In this document: in pieces, positions 1 through 5,492 of the stretch
Layout of the letters: the number at the start of each line of letters is the position of its first letter
Numbering within the stretch: the stretch's first letter is position 1
From: Acidobacteriaceae bacterium
Lineage (GTDB): Bacteria > Acidobacteriota > Terriglobia > Terriglobales > Acidobacteriaceae
NCBI GenBank assembly: GCA_030044455.1
Contig: JASHVU010000665.1
Span: 1-5,492, forward strand
Length of the DNA stretch: 5,492 bases
Direction: 5' to 3'
Notes under the pieces: generated by a model
What the model was told of the DNA's origin: nothing
The model's input: only the letters and a program-made list of their open reading frames with translations
Database searches by the model: none
Made by a program: the position numbers and the translations under genes

Positions 1-188
1 CGTTCAGCACCGAAGAGCTGCGCAGCCGCCTGGCCCAGTTCTATGCCGAGCGCACGCTGACCCACAAGGCGATCGATCCGGCGGACTGCGCCGAAGCGAT
101 TCTCTTTCTGGCCAGCCCGCGTGCTCGCTGCACCACGGGACACGTCATTCCTGTGGACGGCGGCTTACCGGACGCGTTCCTCCGATAG
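1..188 (+). CDS. Bifunctional rhamnulose-1-phosphate aldolase/short-chain dehydrogenase, C-terminal end (5' partial)
   Basis: Only the last 61 residues are in the window; the frame enters at base 3 and ends at TAG 186-188. The visible part is the C-terminus of a short-chain dehydrogenase (SDR) fold: helix residues ADCAEAILFLAS, then TTGHVIPVDGG, the usual SDR ending in which the last strand and VDGG loop close the Rossmann domain. The final DGGLPDAFLR matches how I recall the fused rhamnulose-1-phosphate aldolase/alcohol dehydrogenase family ending (DGG-x-x-x-AFxR), and a rhamnulokinase follows 15 bases later, which supports that identity. The full enzyme would cleave L-rhamnulose-1-phosphate to dihydroxyacetone phosphate and L-lactaldehyde in the cytoplasm, with the SDR domain oxidising lactaldehyde using NAD. 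The N-terminal class II aldolase domain lies outside the window, so a stand-alone SDR cannot be excluded from this fragment alone. Confidence 0.75.
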   Translation, partial: FSTEELRSRLAQFYAERTLTHKAIDPADCAEAILFLASPRARCTTGHVIPVDGGLPDAFLR

Positions 189-193
189 GTTTC

Positions 194-198
194 AGGGG
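194..198 (+). promoter_or_regulatory. Ribosome binding site of rhaB
   Basis: AGGGG lies five bases before the ATG at 204, inside the 15-base gap after the upstream TAG. It is the best Shine-Dalgarno match near this start. There is no other start codon between the upstream stop and this ATG in the same frame, so it fixes the rhaB start. No promoter fits in so short a gap, so rhaB must be transcribed with the gene before it. Confidence 0.6.
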
Positions 199-203
199 CT
201 GCC

Positions 204-1643
204 ATGCAGGAACGGGCACGCATCGCAATTGACCTAGGCGCCGAAAGCTGCAGGGTTTCGCTTCTGCGCTGGCAGGGCTCTCAGCCGGCCATCGAAGTCA
301 TTCATCGCATTCCCAACGGGCCCGTGCATCGCGCGGACGGTTTGCACTGGCCCATCGAATCGATTCTCTTCGGACTCGAGGAGGGTATGCGCAAGGCCGC
401 GGCAGTGGCTCCCGAGGGCATTGCTTCCATCGCGGTCGATTGCTGGTCAGTGGACTATGTGCGTCTCTTGCCCGACGGCAGTCTGCTTCGCGAACCATTC
501 TGCTATCGTGACGAACGAACCGTCGCAAGCAAAGAAAAGGCCGACGGCATCATTGCGCCGCTCGATCTTTACGCTCGTACGGGAACGCATCCGCAACGCA
601 TCAATACCGTGTATCAGTTAATGGCAGATGAGGCTGCGGGCCCTCCTGCGAGTATCGATCCGGCCGTGCCGTGGGCCATGCTGCCCGAGTACGTGCTCTA
701 CTGGCTCAGCGGACAGCGAGTGGCTGAATACACTAATGCGTCACATACCGGCCTGGTAAGCCTCAAGACGGGCGACTGGGACGCGGAGGTATTTCGTCTT
801 TTCGGTCTTTCGCTCTCCTCTGCGCCAAAGATGGTGCGCGCAGGCACAGTGCTGGGACCGCTGCGCGGACCGCTTGCGGAGCTTGGGGCCTTTCGCAATA
901 CTCAGATCGTTGCGCCGGCCACGCACGACACGGCCTCGGCCATTGCCGGGATTGCCGCCAGCCTCGATGTGGGCGCCTACATCAGCTCGGGAACATGGTC
1001 GCTGGTGGGGACCTTGACCCGCATCCCTTGCACTACTCAACGCGCCTTCGATGCGGGCTATACCAATATCGGTGCGGCCACCGGAGAATTGCTTTTTCAT
1101 GCGCTCATCAACAGCATGTGGGTGCTGAAGCAGTGCATGAATGCGTGGGATGCCGAGGGTCGCAAGTGGGTGATTGAAGATCTGGTGTTGCGCGCTGCGG
1201 ATTGCGATCGGAATTCCAAGGAAGTGCTCGATATGGATGCGCCCTCGCTGATGCTCGACACCGGTATGCCGGGCCGCATCAATGCCGAGATGGTGCGACT
1301 CGGATTCGAGACCATTCCCGATGTGGCCGGAAACGAGCCCGCGTTTGCGCGGCTGATCTTCGAAAGCCTGGCCGCGCGTTACGCATCGGCAATCGCCAAT
1401 CTCGAGAAGACTCTTGGACGCAGGCTCGAGCGCATTCACATGATCGGCGGCGCCACGCGCAACAAGCTGCTTATCAAGATGACGGAACGGCGCACCGGTT
1501 TGCCGGTAGAAATTGGTGAATGCGAGAGCGCAACGGTGGGCAATTTTGCGATTCAACTGGCTGCGAGCGATGCCGGCGGCGCAGCGATTACTCCCCAAGC
1601 GATTCGCGAACAGGCGAAGAGGCTCTGTGGATGCGGCATGTGA
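204..1643 (+). CDS. rhaB: Rhamnulokinase (FGGY carbohydrate kinase)
   Basis: This cytoplasmic kinase phosphorylates L-rhamnulose with ATP to L-rhamnulose-1-phosphate, the step before aldol cleavage in L-rhamnose breakdown. The 479 residues match the family's usual length of about 470-490. Both FGGY domains are present. In the N-terminal domain, IAIDLGAESCRVSL (residues 7-20) is the phosphate-1 loop, VDCWSVDY (78-85) and FCYRDERT (99-106) are sugar-site segments, and TGTHPQRINTVYQL (126-139) is the rhamnulokinase-type NT-x-YQL stretch. HDTASA (241-246) carries the probable catalytic base D242, and SSGTWSLVG follows at 261-269. The C-terminal adenosine motif is MIGGATRNKLL (413-423) with ESATVGNFAIQ (441-451). 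DAPSLMLDTGMPGRI (345-359) is also typical of the rhamnulokinase subgroup. The ATG at 204 has an AGGGG site. The gene follows the aldolase/dehydrogenase by 15 bases in the same reading frame, and they clearly form one operon. No defects are visible. Confidence 0.93.
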   Translation: MQERARIAIDLGAESCRVSLLRWQGSQPAIEVIHRIPNGPVHRADGLHWPIESILFGLEEGMRKAAAVAPEGIASIAVDCWSVDYVRLLPDGSLLREPFCYRDERTVASKEKADGIIAPLDLYARTGTHPQRINTVYQLMADEAAGPPASIDPAVPWAMLPEYVLYWLSGQRVAEYTNASHTGLVSLKTGDWDAEVFRLFGLSLSSAPKMVRAGTVLGPLRGPLAELGAFRNTQIVAPATHDTASAIAGIAASLDVGAYISSGTWSLVGTLTRIPCTTQRAFDAGYTNIGAATGELLFHALINSMWVLKQCMNAWDAEGRKWVIEDLVLRAADCDRNSKEVLDMDAPSLMLDTGMPGRINAEMVRLGFETIPDVAGNEPAFARLIFESLAARYASAIANLEKTLGRRLERIHMIGGATRNKLLIKMTERRTGLPVEIGECESATVGNFAIQLAASDAGGAAITPQAIREQAKRLCGCGM

Positions 1644-1670
1644 GGCGGAGGCCAGCGGTTTCCCACGTTA

Positions 1671-1707
1671 ACGGCAAAAGACGCCGTCACGGGTGGGGCA
1701 CCCGTTT
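1671..1707. terminator. Tandem hairpins between convergent genes, possible bidirectional terminator
   Basis: The 77-base gap between the rhaB stop (1643) and the end of the opposing lactonase gene (1721) contains two adjacent inverted repeats. ACGGC (1671-1675) pairs with GCCGT (1683-1687) over a 7-base loop. ACGGGTG (1689-1695) pairs perfectly with CACCCGT (1699-1705) over a GGG loop. On the + strand the second hairpin is followed only by a short T run, so it would be a weak intrinsic terminator for the rha operon. On the - strand the first hairpin has TTTT in its loop, not after its stem. The position between two converging transcripts supports a termination role, but the missing long U-tract makes this tentative. 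Confidence 0.4.
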
Positions 1708-1720
1708 CATGGTTGATTCG

Positions 1721-2917
1721 TTAAGTCAGCGCGATCACCGCCGGACTTCCAACTCCCGCGTATTTTCCGGTAAAACTCAGCTTCCCGCTTTCGCGATCGA
1801 TGCGGAACGATGTAATGCAGTCGCTGTGCTGGTTACACGCGAACAGTAAGCTCCCACTCGGGTCGATCGCGAAGTGGCGCGGATAGTCGCCCATCGTTGA
1901 GGCTTCGCCAACATATGCCGGATCGCCGTCATCGGCGATCGCAAAGATGGAGATGGTGTCGTGCAGACGGTTCGCCGAGTAGACGAACTTGCCGTCGGGC
2001 GATATGGCAATCTCTGAGCCAAAGCTGGTCCCTTCAAAACCTGAAGGCAGGGCTGAATGGATTTATCTGATGGCGGGCGTACCGGTTTGCGAATCATAAT
2101 TCATGAAGACGATCTGCGAGCTTTCTTCGGTGATCAAGTAAATCCAGTGGCCGTTGGGATGAAAGGCGAAGTGGCGCGGACCAGCGCCTCCGAGCAGGGT
2201 CAGGAACCCACGCTGGGCGAGCTTTCCGGTGGAAGCGTCGAGAGCGTAAGTGTAGAGCCGATCCTGACCTAGATCGGTCGCGAGCACGAATTTGCTGGCC
2301 GGGTCGACGGCAATCATGTGCGCATGAGGAGCGTCGTGGCCGCTGACGGCAAAGCTGCCTGGAGGTGCGCCGGCTGCACGAGCAGGCCCCACATTGTTCA
2401 GGTCGCGATGCACATCCACAGCTTCGCCCAGAGAGCCGTCCGCCTGGACTGGCAGAACCGCGGTGCTGCCGCCGATGTAGTTGGCCACAAATGCGAATCG
2501 GCCGGATGCGTCGAGGCTCATGTGCGCCGGGCCTGCGCCTCCGGAACTCACCGTGTTCAACAGCCGCAACTCGCCGGCTGGTTCGATTACAAAGGCGCTT
2601 ACCGATCCGTTGCCGCCGGCGAAATCAGTCACCTCATTGATGGCGTACAAGAACTTCTTCGCAGCCGGTATCACAATCCAGGTCGGATTCAGAGTCTTGG
2701 CTGCAAGCTTGCGATCGGTTAGCTCGCCGGTCTCGAGGTTTACGCGAAAGCGATAGATTCCTTCGCCATGGTTGTCGCTTCCCGTGGTGTAGGTACCGAC
2801 GTAGGCAGTTGTTTCCGCCTCGCTCGCCGCAAAGGCGCTCTGAACGTCCAGCGCGCCGCTCACCAGCGCAAACGCGCCGGCCGTCTTCAAAACATCTCTA
2901 CGAGAATGAATAGTCAT
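1721..2917 (-). pseudogene. Tat-exported lactonase, 6-phosphogluconolactonase-type beta-propeller, interrupted by an in-frame stop
   Basis: The family (lactonase, seven-bladed propeller, E. coli Pgl/YbhE type) hydrolyses sugar lactones such as 6-phosphogluconolactone. Codons 1-284 (2917-2066) read without a break, codon 285 is TAA (2063-2065), and 113 further codons in the same frame run to TAA at 1721-1723, so the intact protein would have had about 398 residues. Residues 1-31 form a twin-arginine signal: SRRDVLKTAG with R6 R7, a hydrophobic stretch at 13-23, and an AFA cleavage motif at 28-30, indicating export. Family signatures follow: YVGTYTTG (39-46), GGAGPAHMSLDASGRFAFVANYIGGS (from about 126), HDAPHAHM with DLGQDRLYTY, and GGAGPRHFAFHPNG. 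After the stop come LPSGFEGTSFGSEIAISPDGK, YSANRLHDTI, GDYPRHFAIDPSG and VGSPAVI, all lactonase-like, so the stop removes roughly the last two blades. The start lies 9 bases after the symporter stop and has only a weak GAG-like site, suggesting translational coupling. The truncated product probably does not fold. A sequencing error is the main alternative. Confidence 0.85.
2063..2065 (-). other. Premature in-frame TAA in the lactonase gene
   Basis: On the - strand the codons read ACG CCC GCC ATC AGA TAA ATC CAT TCA GCC CTG. The frame on both sides encodes lactonase sequence, so no base was gained or lost. By recollection of the family, the segment before LP-x-GF usually reads like QT(I/V)STLP, which places the stop at a commonly glutamine position. 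A single C-to-T change of CAA to TAA would explain it; AAA or GAA are also one step away. Confidence 0.85.
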
Positions 2918-2926
2918 AGTGAAATC

Positions 2927-4282
2927 TCATGTGAAGTGCCAGAGAACCGAACTGAACATGAGCCCGCACAGCGCGATAATCGTCTCGGCGACGGACCAGG
3001 TCTTCATCGTCTCGCCGACGCTCATGTTGAAGTACTCTTTGACAATCCAGAAACCGCCATCGTTGACGTGCGAAAAGATGAGCGCTCCGGAGCCGGTTGC
3101 GATCGCGAGCAGTTCAGGGTGCACTCCCACCGTGTGTGCCGCGATGGGAGCAACGATACTTGCGGCGGTTGCCATCGAAACCGTGGACGAACCAGTAGCC
3201 AGCCGCAGCATCGCGGCGAGCGCCCACGCCATCAGCAGGATGGGCACATGACCGCGCATTGCGATGGTGATGATTGCATTTGAGACGCCGCTGTCTTGCA
3301 AGACGCGCCCGAATCCGCCGCCCGCGCCGATCAGCAGAGTGATGGCCGCTGTGGGAGCCAGGCACTCGTTACTGAAACGCAGAATTGTTTGACGCGAGAA
3401 GCCGCGCATTGTTCCCAGCGTGACAAAGCTGCATAGCGCGCCGATAAGCAGCGCCATATCGTCGTTGCCCAGCAGCTTAAGAGTATTGTTCAGGCCGCTT
3501 CCGGCGGTTGAAAATGTGTCGGCCCAGCTGCCAACCAGCATCAGGAACACGGGCAGGAGGATGGTGAGAATGCTCAACCAGAATCCGGGCAGATTGCGGC
3601 TTTCGTCGTGGCCTGCAAGTTGGTCTGCCATGGGGTTTTCAAGCGAGAGGTGGACGTGCGGCGCAATGAGCTTTGCGTAGAGAGGTCCGGCGATCACGGC
3701 TGTGGGAATACCAACCAGGAGCGCATAAAAAATGGTGCGGCCCATGTCGGCATGGTAGATGGTGACTGCCAACGTGGCCGCAGGGTGCGGCGGCACGAGC
3801 CCGTGAACCACCGAGAGCCCGGCGACCATCGGTATGCCTGCGAGTACCAGAGATGTCTTAGTGCGCCGCGCGACCGTATACAGAATGGGCACGATGAGGA
3901 CGAAGGCAACTTCAAAAAACGCCGGCAGGCCCACGATAAGGGCGATGGTCATCATGGCCCAGGGGACGTTCTTTTCGCCGAAGACGCGAATGAGCGTAAA
4001 GGCAATGCGATCGGAAGCGCCGGACTCAGCCATCATTTTGCCCAGCATGGTGCCCAGGCCCACGATGACCGCAATGTGGCCGAGCGTGCCGCCGACGCCG
4101 TTTTCAAACGAGCGAATGACACTGGTAGGCGGCATACCCGCAACCACGGCGAGCGCAAGCGATGTGACCAGCAGCGTGATGACCGGATTCAGCTTGACCA
4201 CCGCGATCATGAAGATGAGCGCGATAACCGAAACTACTGCCGCGGAAAGTAGAAAGATACTGTGGGTGTCGATGCCGAGCAT
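2927..4282 (-). CDS. GntP-family proton symporter (gluconate or D-amino-acid type)
   Basis: This inner-membrane permease takes up an organic acid together with protons. At 451 residues it is the usual GntP length, and it is strongly hydrophobic throughout, with many membrane spans. Family signatures are plain: SFENGVGGTLGHIAVIVGLGTMLGKMMAESG (58-88), LPAFFEVAFVLIVPI (119-133), GLSVVHGLVPPHPAAT (155-170), a glycine-rich GAGGGFGRVLQDSGV (319-333), ATGSSTVSMATAA (362-374), and SHVNDGGFWIVKEYF (404-418) with SVGETMKTWSV (421-431). These fit gluconate:H+ symporters (GntT/GntP), but the family also includes the D-serine carrier DsdX, and the gene directly upstream is an N-acyl-D-amino-acid deacylase, so the substrate is open. 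The ATG at 4282 has only a weak GGA-type ribosome site, and no alternative start was found in the 38-base gap. The lactonase gene begins 9 bases after its stop, so the two are co-transcribed. Confidence 0.9.
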   Translation of the reverse strand: MLGIDTHSIFLLSAAVVSVIALIFMIAVVKLNPVITLLVTSLALAVVAGMPPTSVIRSFENGVGGTLGHIAVIVGLGTMLGKMMAESGASDRIAFTLIRVFGEKNVPWAMMTIALIVGLPAFFEVAFVLIVPILYTVARRTKTSLVLAGIPMVAGLSVVHGLVPPHPAATLAVTIYHADMGRTIFYALLVGIPTAVIAGPLYAKLIAPHVHLSLENPMADQLAGHDESRNLPGFWLSILTILLPVFLMLVGSWADTFSTAGSGLNNTLKLLGNDDMALLIGALCSFVTLGTMRGFSRQTILRFSNECLAPTAAITLLIGAGGGFGRVLQDSGVSNAIITIAMRGHVPILLMAWALAAMLRLATGSSTVSMATAASIVAPIAAHTVGVHPELLAIATGSGALIFSHVNDGGFWIVKEYFNMSVGETMKTWSVAETIIALCGLMFSSVLWHFT

Positions 4283-4320
4283 ATCCGATGCGCTGATCCA
4301 GTCTATAAGAGTGGAGCGGC
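4283..4320 (-). other. Short intergenic spacer between deacylase and symporter genes
   Basis: These 38 bases hold no convincing terminator hairpin and no clear promoter, which supports read-through transcription from the deacylase gene into the symporter gene. The only ribosome-site candidate is a poor GGA immediately before the ATG. Confidence 0.5.
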
Positions 4321-5492
4321 TTACTGGACCCAGCCCGGTTTACCGCGCGCAAGAAATTGCCCGGCGCGATTGCCGGTTGCGCCCTCGGCCGTGTAGGTGA
4401 GGGTTCCATTCACCCAAACTGCTTCAATTCCTGCAGCCGATTTGATGGGGTCAGAGAAAGTTGCAGTGTCGGCAATCGTGTCCGGGTTGAAGAGCACCAG
4501 ATCGGCAGCGCAGCCTTCGCGAATGAATCCGCGGCCATCGAGGCCGAATCGCTGCGCAGGCAGGCCGGTCATTTTATAGATGGCTTCGGGCAGCGCGAAG
4601 AGCGCCTCATCGCGGCAATAGCGGCCTAGCACTCGCGGAAACGCTCCCCATAGCCGCGGATGAGGGCGCGGGTCATTTGGCAGGCCGTCGGAACCAATCA
4701 TGGTTGCGGGATGGCGCAGAATCGTTCGCATGTCGTCTTCAGAAATGCTGTGGTAGATTGCGCCGGCGGGTTGAAGGCGACGGGCCGCATCGAGTTGTGT
4801 CATTTGCCATGCCGTTGCAATTTCGGTCAGCGTCTTTCCGGCCATCTCTGGATGCGGCGTGCTCCAGGTGATTGCGATTTTCACACGCTCGTCCACCTGG
4901 CGAAGATCGAGAGTGCTGGAACCGGCTGCGTAGGGATAGCAATCGCATCCGGCGTGCTGCGAAAGCCGCGCCGCATCGAGCGCGGCAAGCACTTCAGTGC
5001 TACGCCCCCAGTTGGCGATGCCAGCGCATTTGAGATGCGAAATCACTACGGGCACCTGACTGCTTCGGCCAATCTCGAAAGCTTCGTTCATCGCATCGAG
5101 AATATGATCCGCCTCAGTGCGCATATGCGTCGCGTAGACTCCACCGGTAGCGGCAAGAGGAGCGGTCAATCCGTGAACCTCATCAGCGCCGGCCGCGTTG
5201 GCCGAGAGATAGGCGAGCCCGGTGCTCAGGCCCAGCGCGCCCGCATCCAGTGCCTCTTCAAGCTGCGCGCGCATCGCCGCGACTTCGTTCCATGTAGCTT
5301 CGCGGTCCAGGCGATCCATGTGGTTCGAGCGCAGCGCAGTGTGGCCGACCAGGGCGGCCACGTTGACCGCCGGCCGCGCTTCGTCAATTGCGCTGCGATA
5401 GGCGGCGAACGTCGGATAACAAAATTCTTCGGACACCCCCAGCAGGTTCATGGGATCAGGGAGTTCGCCTTGCAACGTTACCGGCGCGGCGC
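4321..5492 (-). CDS. N-acyl-D-amino-acid deacylase (D-aminoacylase), 5' partial
   Basis: This amidohydrolase-superfamily enzyme releases D-amino acids from N-acyl-D-amino acids. The gene enters from the right edge: the frame is open to the end of the window, and a TTG at 5475 is internal, because AAPVT codes on upstream of it. About 390 residues are visible and roughly 95-100 are missing; those should hold the N-terminal HxH metal motif and the GNCG-type cysteine. Counting from the TTG, AVNVAALVGHTALR (36-49), AGALGLSTGLAYL (78-90), YATHMRTE with H117, ISHLKC with H147, CDCYPYAAGSS (177-186), IGSDGLPNDPRPHPR with D263 (260-274), and GCAADLVLFNPDTIADTATF (321-340) are all typical. By comparison with the characterised Alcaligenes enzyme, H117, H147 and D263 correspond to metal/catalytic ligands. 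It ends at TAA 4321-4323, 38 bases before the symporter, and is the first visible gene of that operon. The promoter is outside the window. Confidence 0.9.
   Translation of the reverse strand, partial: AAPVTLQGELPDPMNLLGVSEEFCYPTFAAYRSAIDEARPAVNVAALVGHTALRSNHMDRLDREATWNEVAAMRAQLEEALDAGALGLSTGLAYLSANAAGADEVHGLTAPLAATGGVYATHMRTEADHILDAMNEAFEIGRSSQVPVVISHLKCAGIANWGRSTEVLAALDAARLSQHAGCDCYPYAAGSSTLDLRQVDERVKIAITWSTPHPEMAGKTLTEIATAWQMTQLDAARRLQPAGAIYHSISEDDMRTILRHPATMIGSDGLPNDPRPHPRLWGAFPRVLGRYCRDEALFALPEAIYKMTGLPAQRFGLDGRGFIREGCAADLVLFNPDTIADTATFSDPIKSAAGIEAVWVNGTLTYTAEGATGNRAGQFLARGKPGWVQ

Noticed and set aside
741..1598. A 285-codon open frame on the - strand opposite rhaB
   Set aside because: It is fully antisense to a well-supported rhamnulokinase, its translation resembles no family I know, and it is explained by the codon bias of GC-rich genes.
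1520..1849. A + strand open frame running from within rhaB across the gap into the lactonase 3' end
   Set aside because: It is out of frame with rhaB, overlaps two supported genes, and its product is low-complexity and arginine-rich with no family resemblance.
1921..1940. Perfect 8-base inverted repeat GATCGCCG/CGGCGATC with a 4-base loop
   Set aside because: It lies inside lactonase coding sequence and encodes the loop residues IADDGD. It has no T run or other signal, so chance in GC-rich coding DNA is enough.
1777..2097. A - strand open frame spanning the lactonase stop, suggesting a frameshift
   Set aside because: The lactonase-like sequence after 2063 is in the same frame as the sequence before it (2063 and 1721 differ by 342 bases, 114 codons). 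A frameshift is therefore not needed, and this frame's product is not lactonase-like.
2318..2756. Overlapping + strand open frames opposite the lactonase gene
   Set aside because: All are antisense shadows of the well-matched propeller sequence and show no motifs of their own.
3608..4252. A 214-codon open frame on the + strand opposite the GntP permease
   Set aside because: The product is very rich in H, R, D, G and N, as expected for the antisense of a hydrophobic membrane protein. It has no recognisable motif.
5473..5475. TTG as the start codon of the deacylase
   Set aside because: The frame stays open to the window edge and the upstream codons give AAPVT, which fits the stretch just after the conserved GNCG cysteine of this family. 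The gene is simply cut by the window.

Overview
The window looks like chromosomal DNA of a moderately GC-rich bacterium. The best guess is an acidobacterium (Terriglobia/Acidobacteriaceae type). This rests on the style of the rhamnulokinase (an AIDLGAESCRVSLLRW-like N-terminus), the fused aldolase/dehydrogenase tail next to it, and the short GGGTGGGGCACCC hairpin between genes. The assignment is by recollection, without a search. No RNA genes, insertion sequences, CRISPR arrays, origins or phage genes were seen.

Layout: two catabolic gene groups converge. On the + strand (1-1643) is the end of an L-rhamnose operon. It holds the last 61 residues of a protein that looks like the bifunctional rhamnulose-1-phosphate aldolase/short-chain dehydrogenase, followed 15 bases later by a complete rhamnulokinase (rhaB). 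A 77-base gap (1644-1720) with two small hairpins separates it from the opposing group. On the - strand, read from right to left, are an N-acyl-D-amino-acid deacylase that runs off the right edge (5492-4321), a GntP-family proton symporter (4282-2927), and a Tat-exported lactonase of the 6-phosphogluconolactonase beta-propeller type (2917-1721).

The lactonase is broken. Codon 285 is TAA (2063-2065), yet the same reading frame carries on for 113 more codons of clear lactonase sequence to its natural stop at 1721-1723. This is a nonsense change (or sequence error), not a frameshift, and it is the most notable single observation here.

How the genes work together: the rhamnose pair phosphorylates L-rhamnulose, cleaves rhamnulose-1-phosphate to DHAP and L-lactaldehyde, and probably oxidises the aldehyde. 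The opposing group combines a D-amino-acid amidohydrolase with a GntP permease. GntP members carry gluconate-like acids or D-serine, so the permease could serve uptake of N-acyl-D-amino acids or D-amino acids rather than gluconate, although the lactonase behind it points towards sugar acids. I found no evidence of a new biological system in this window.
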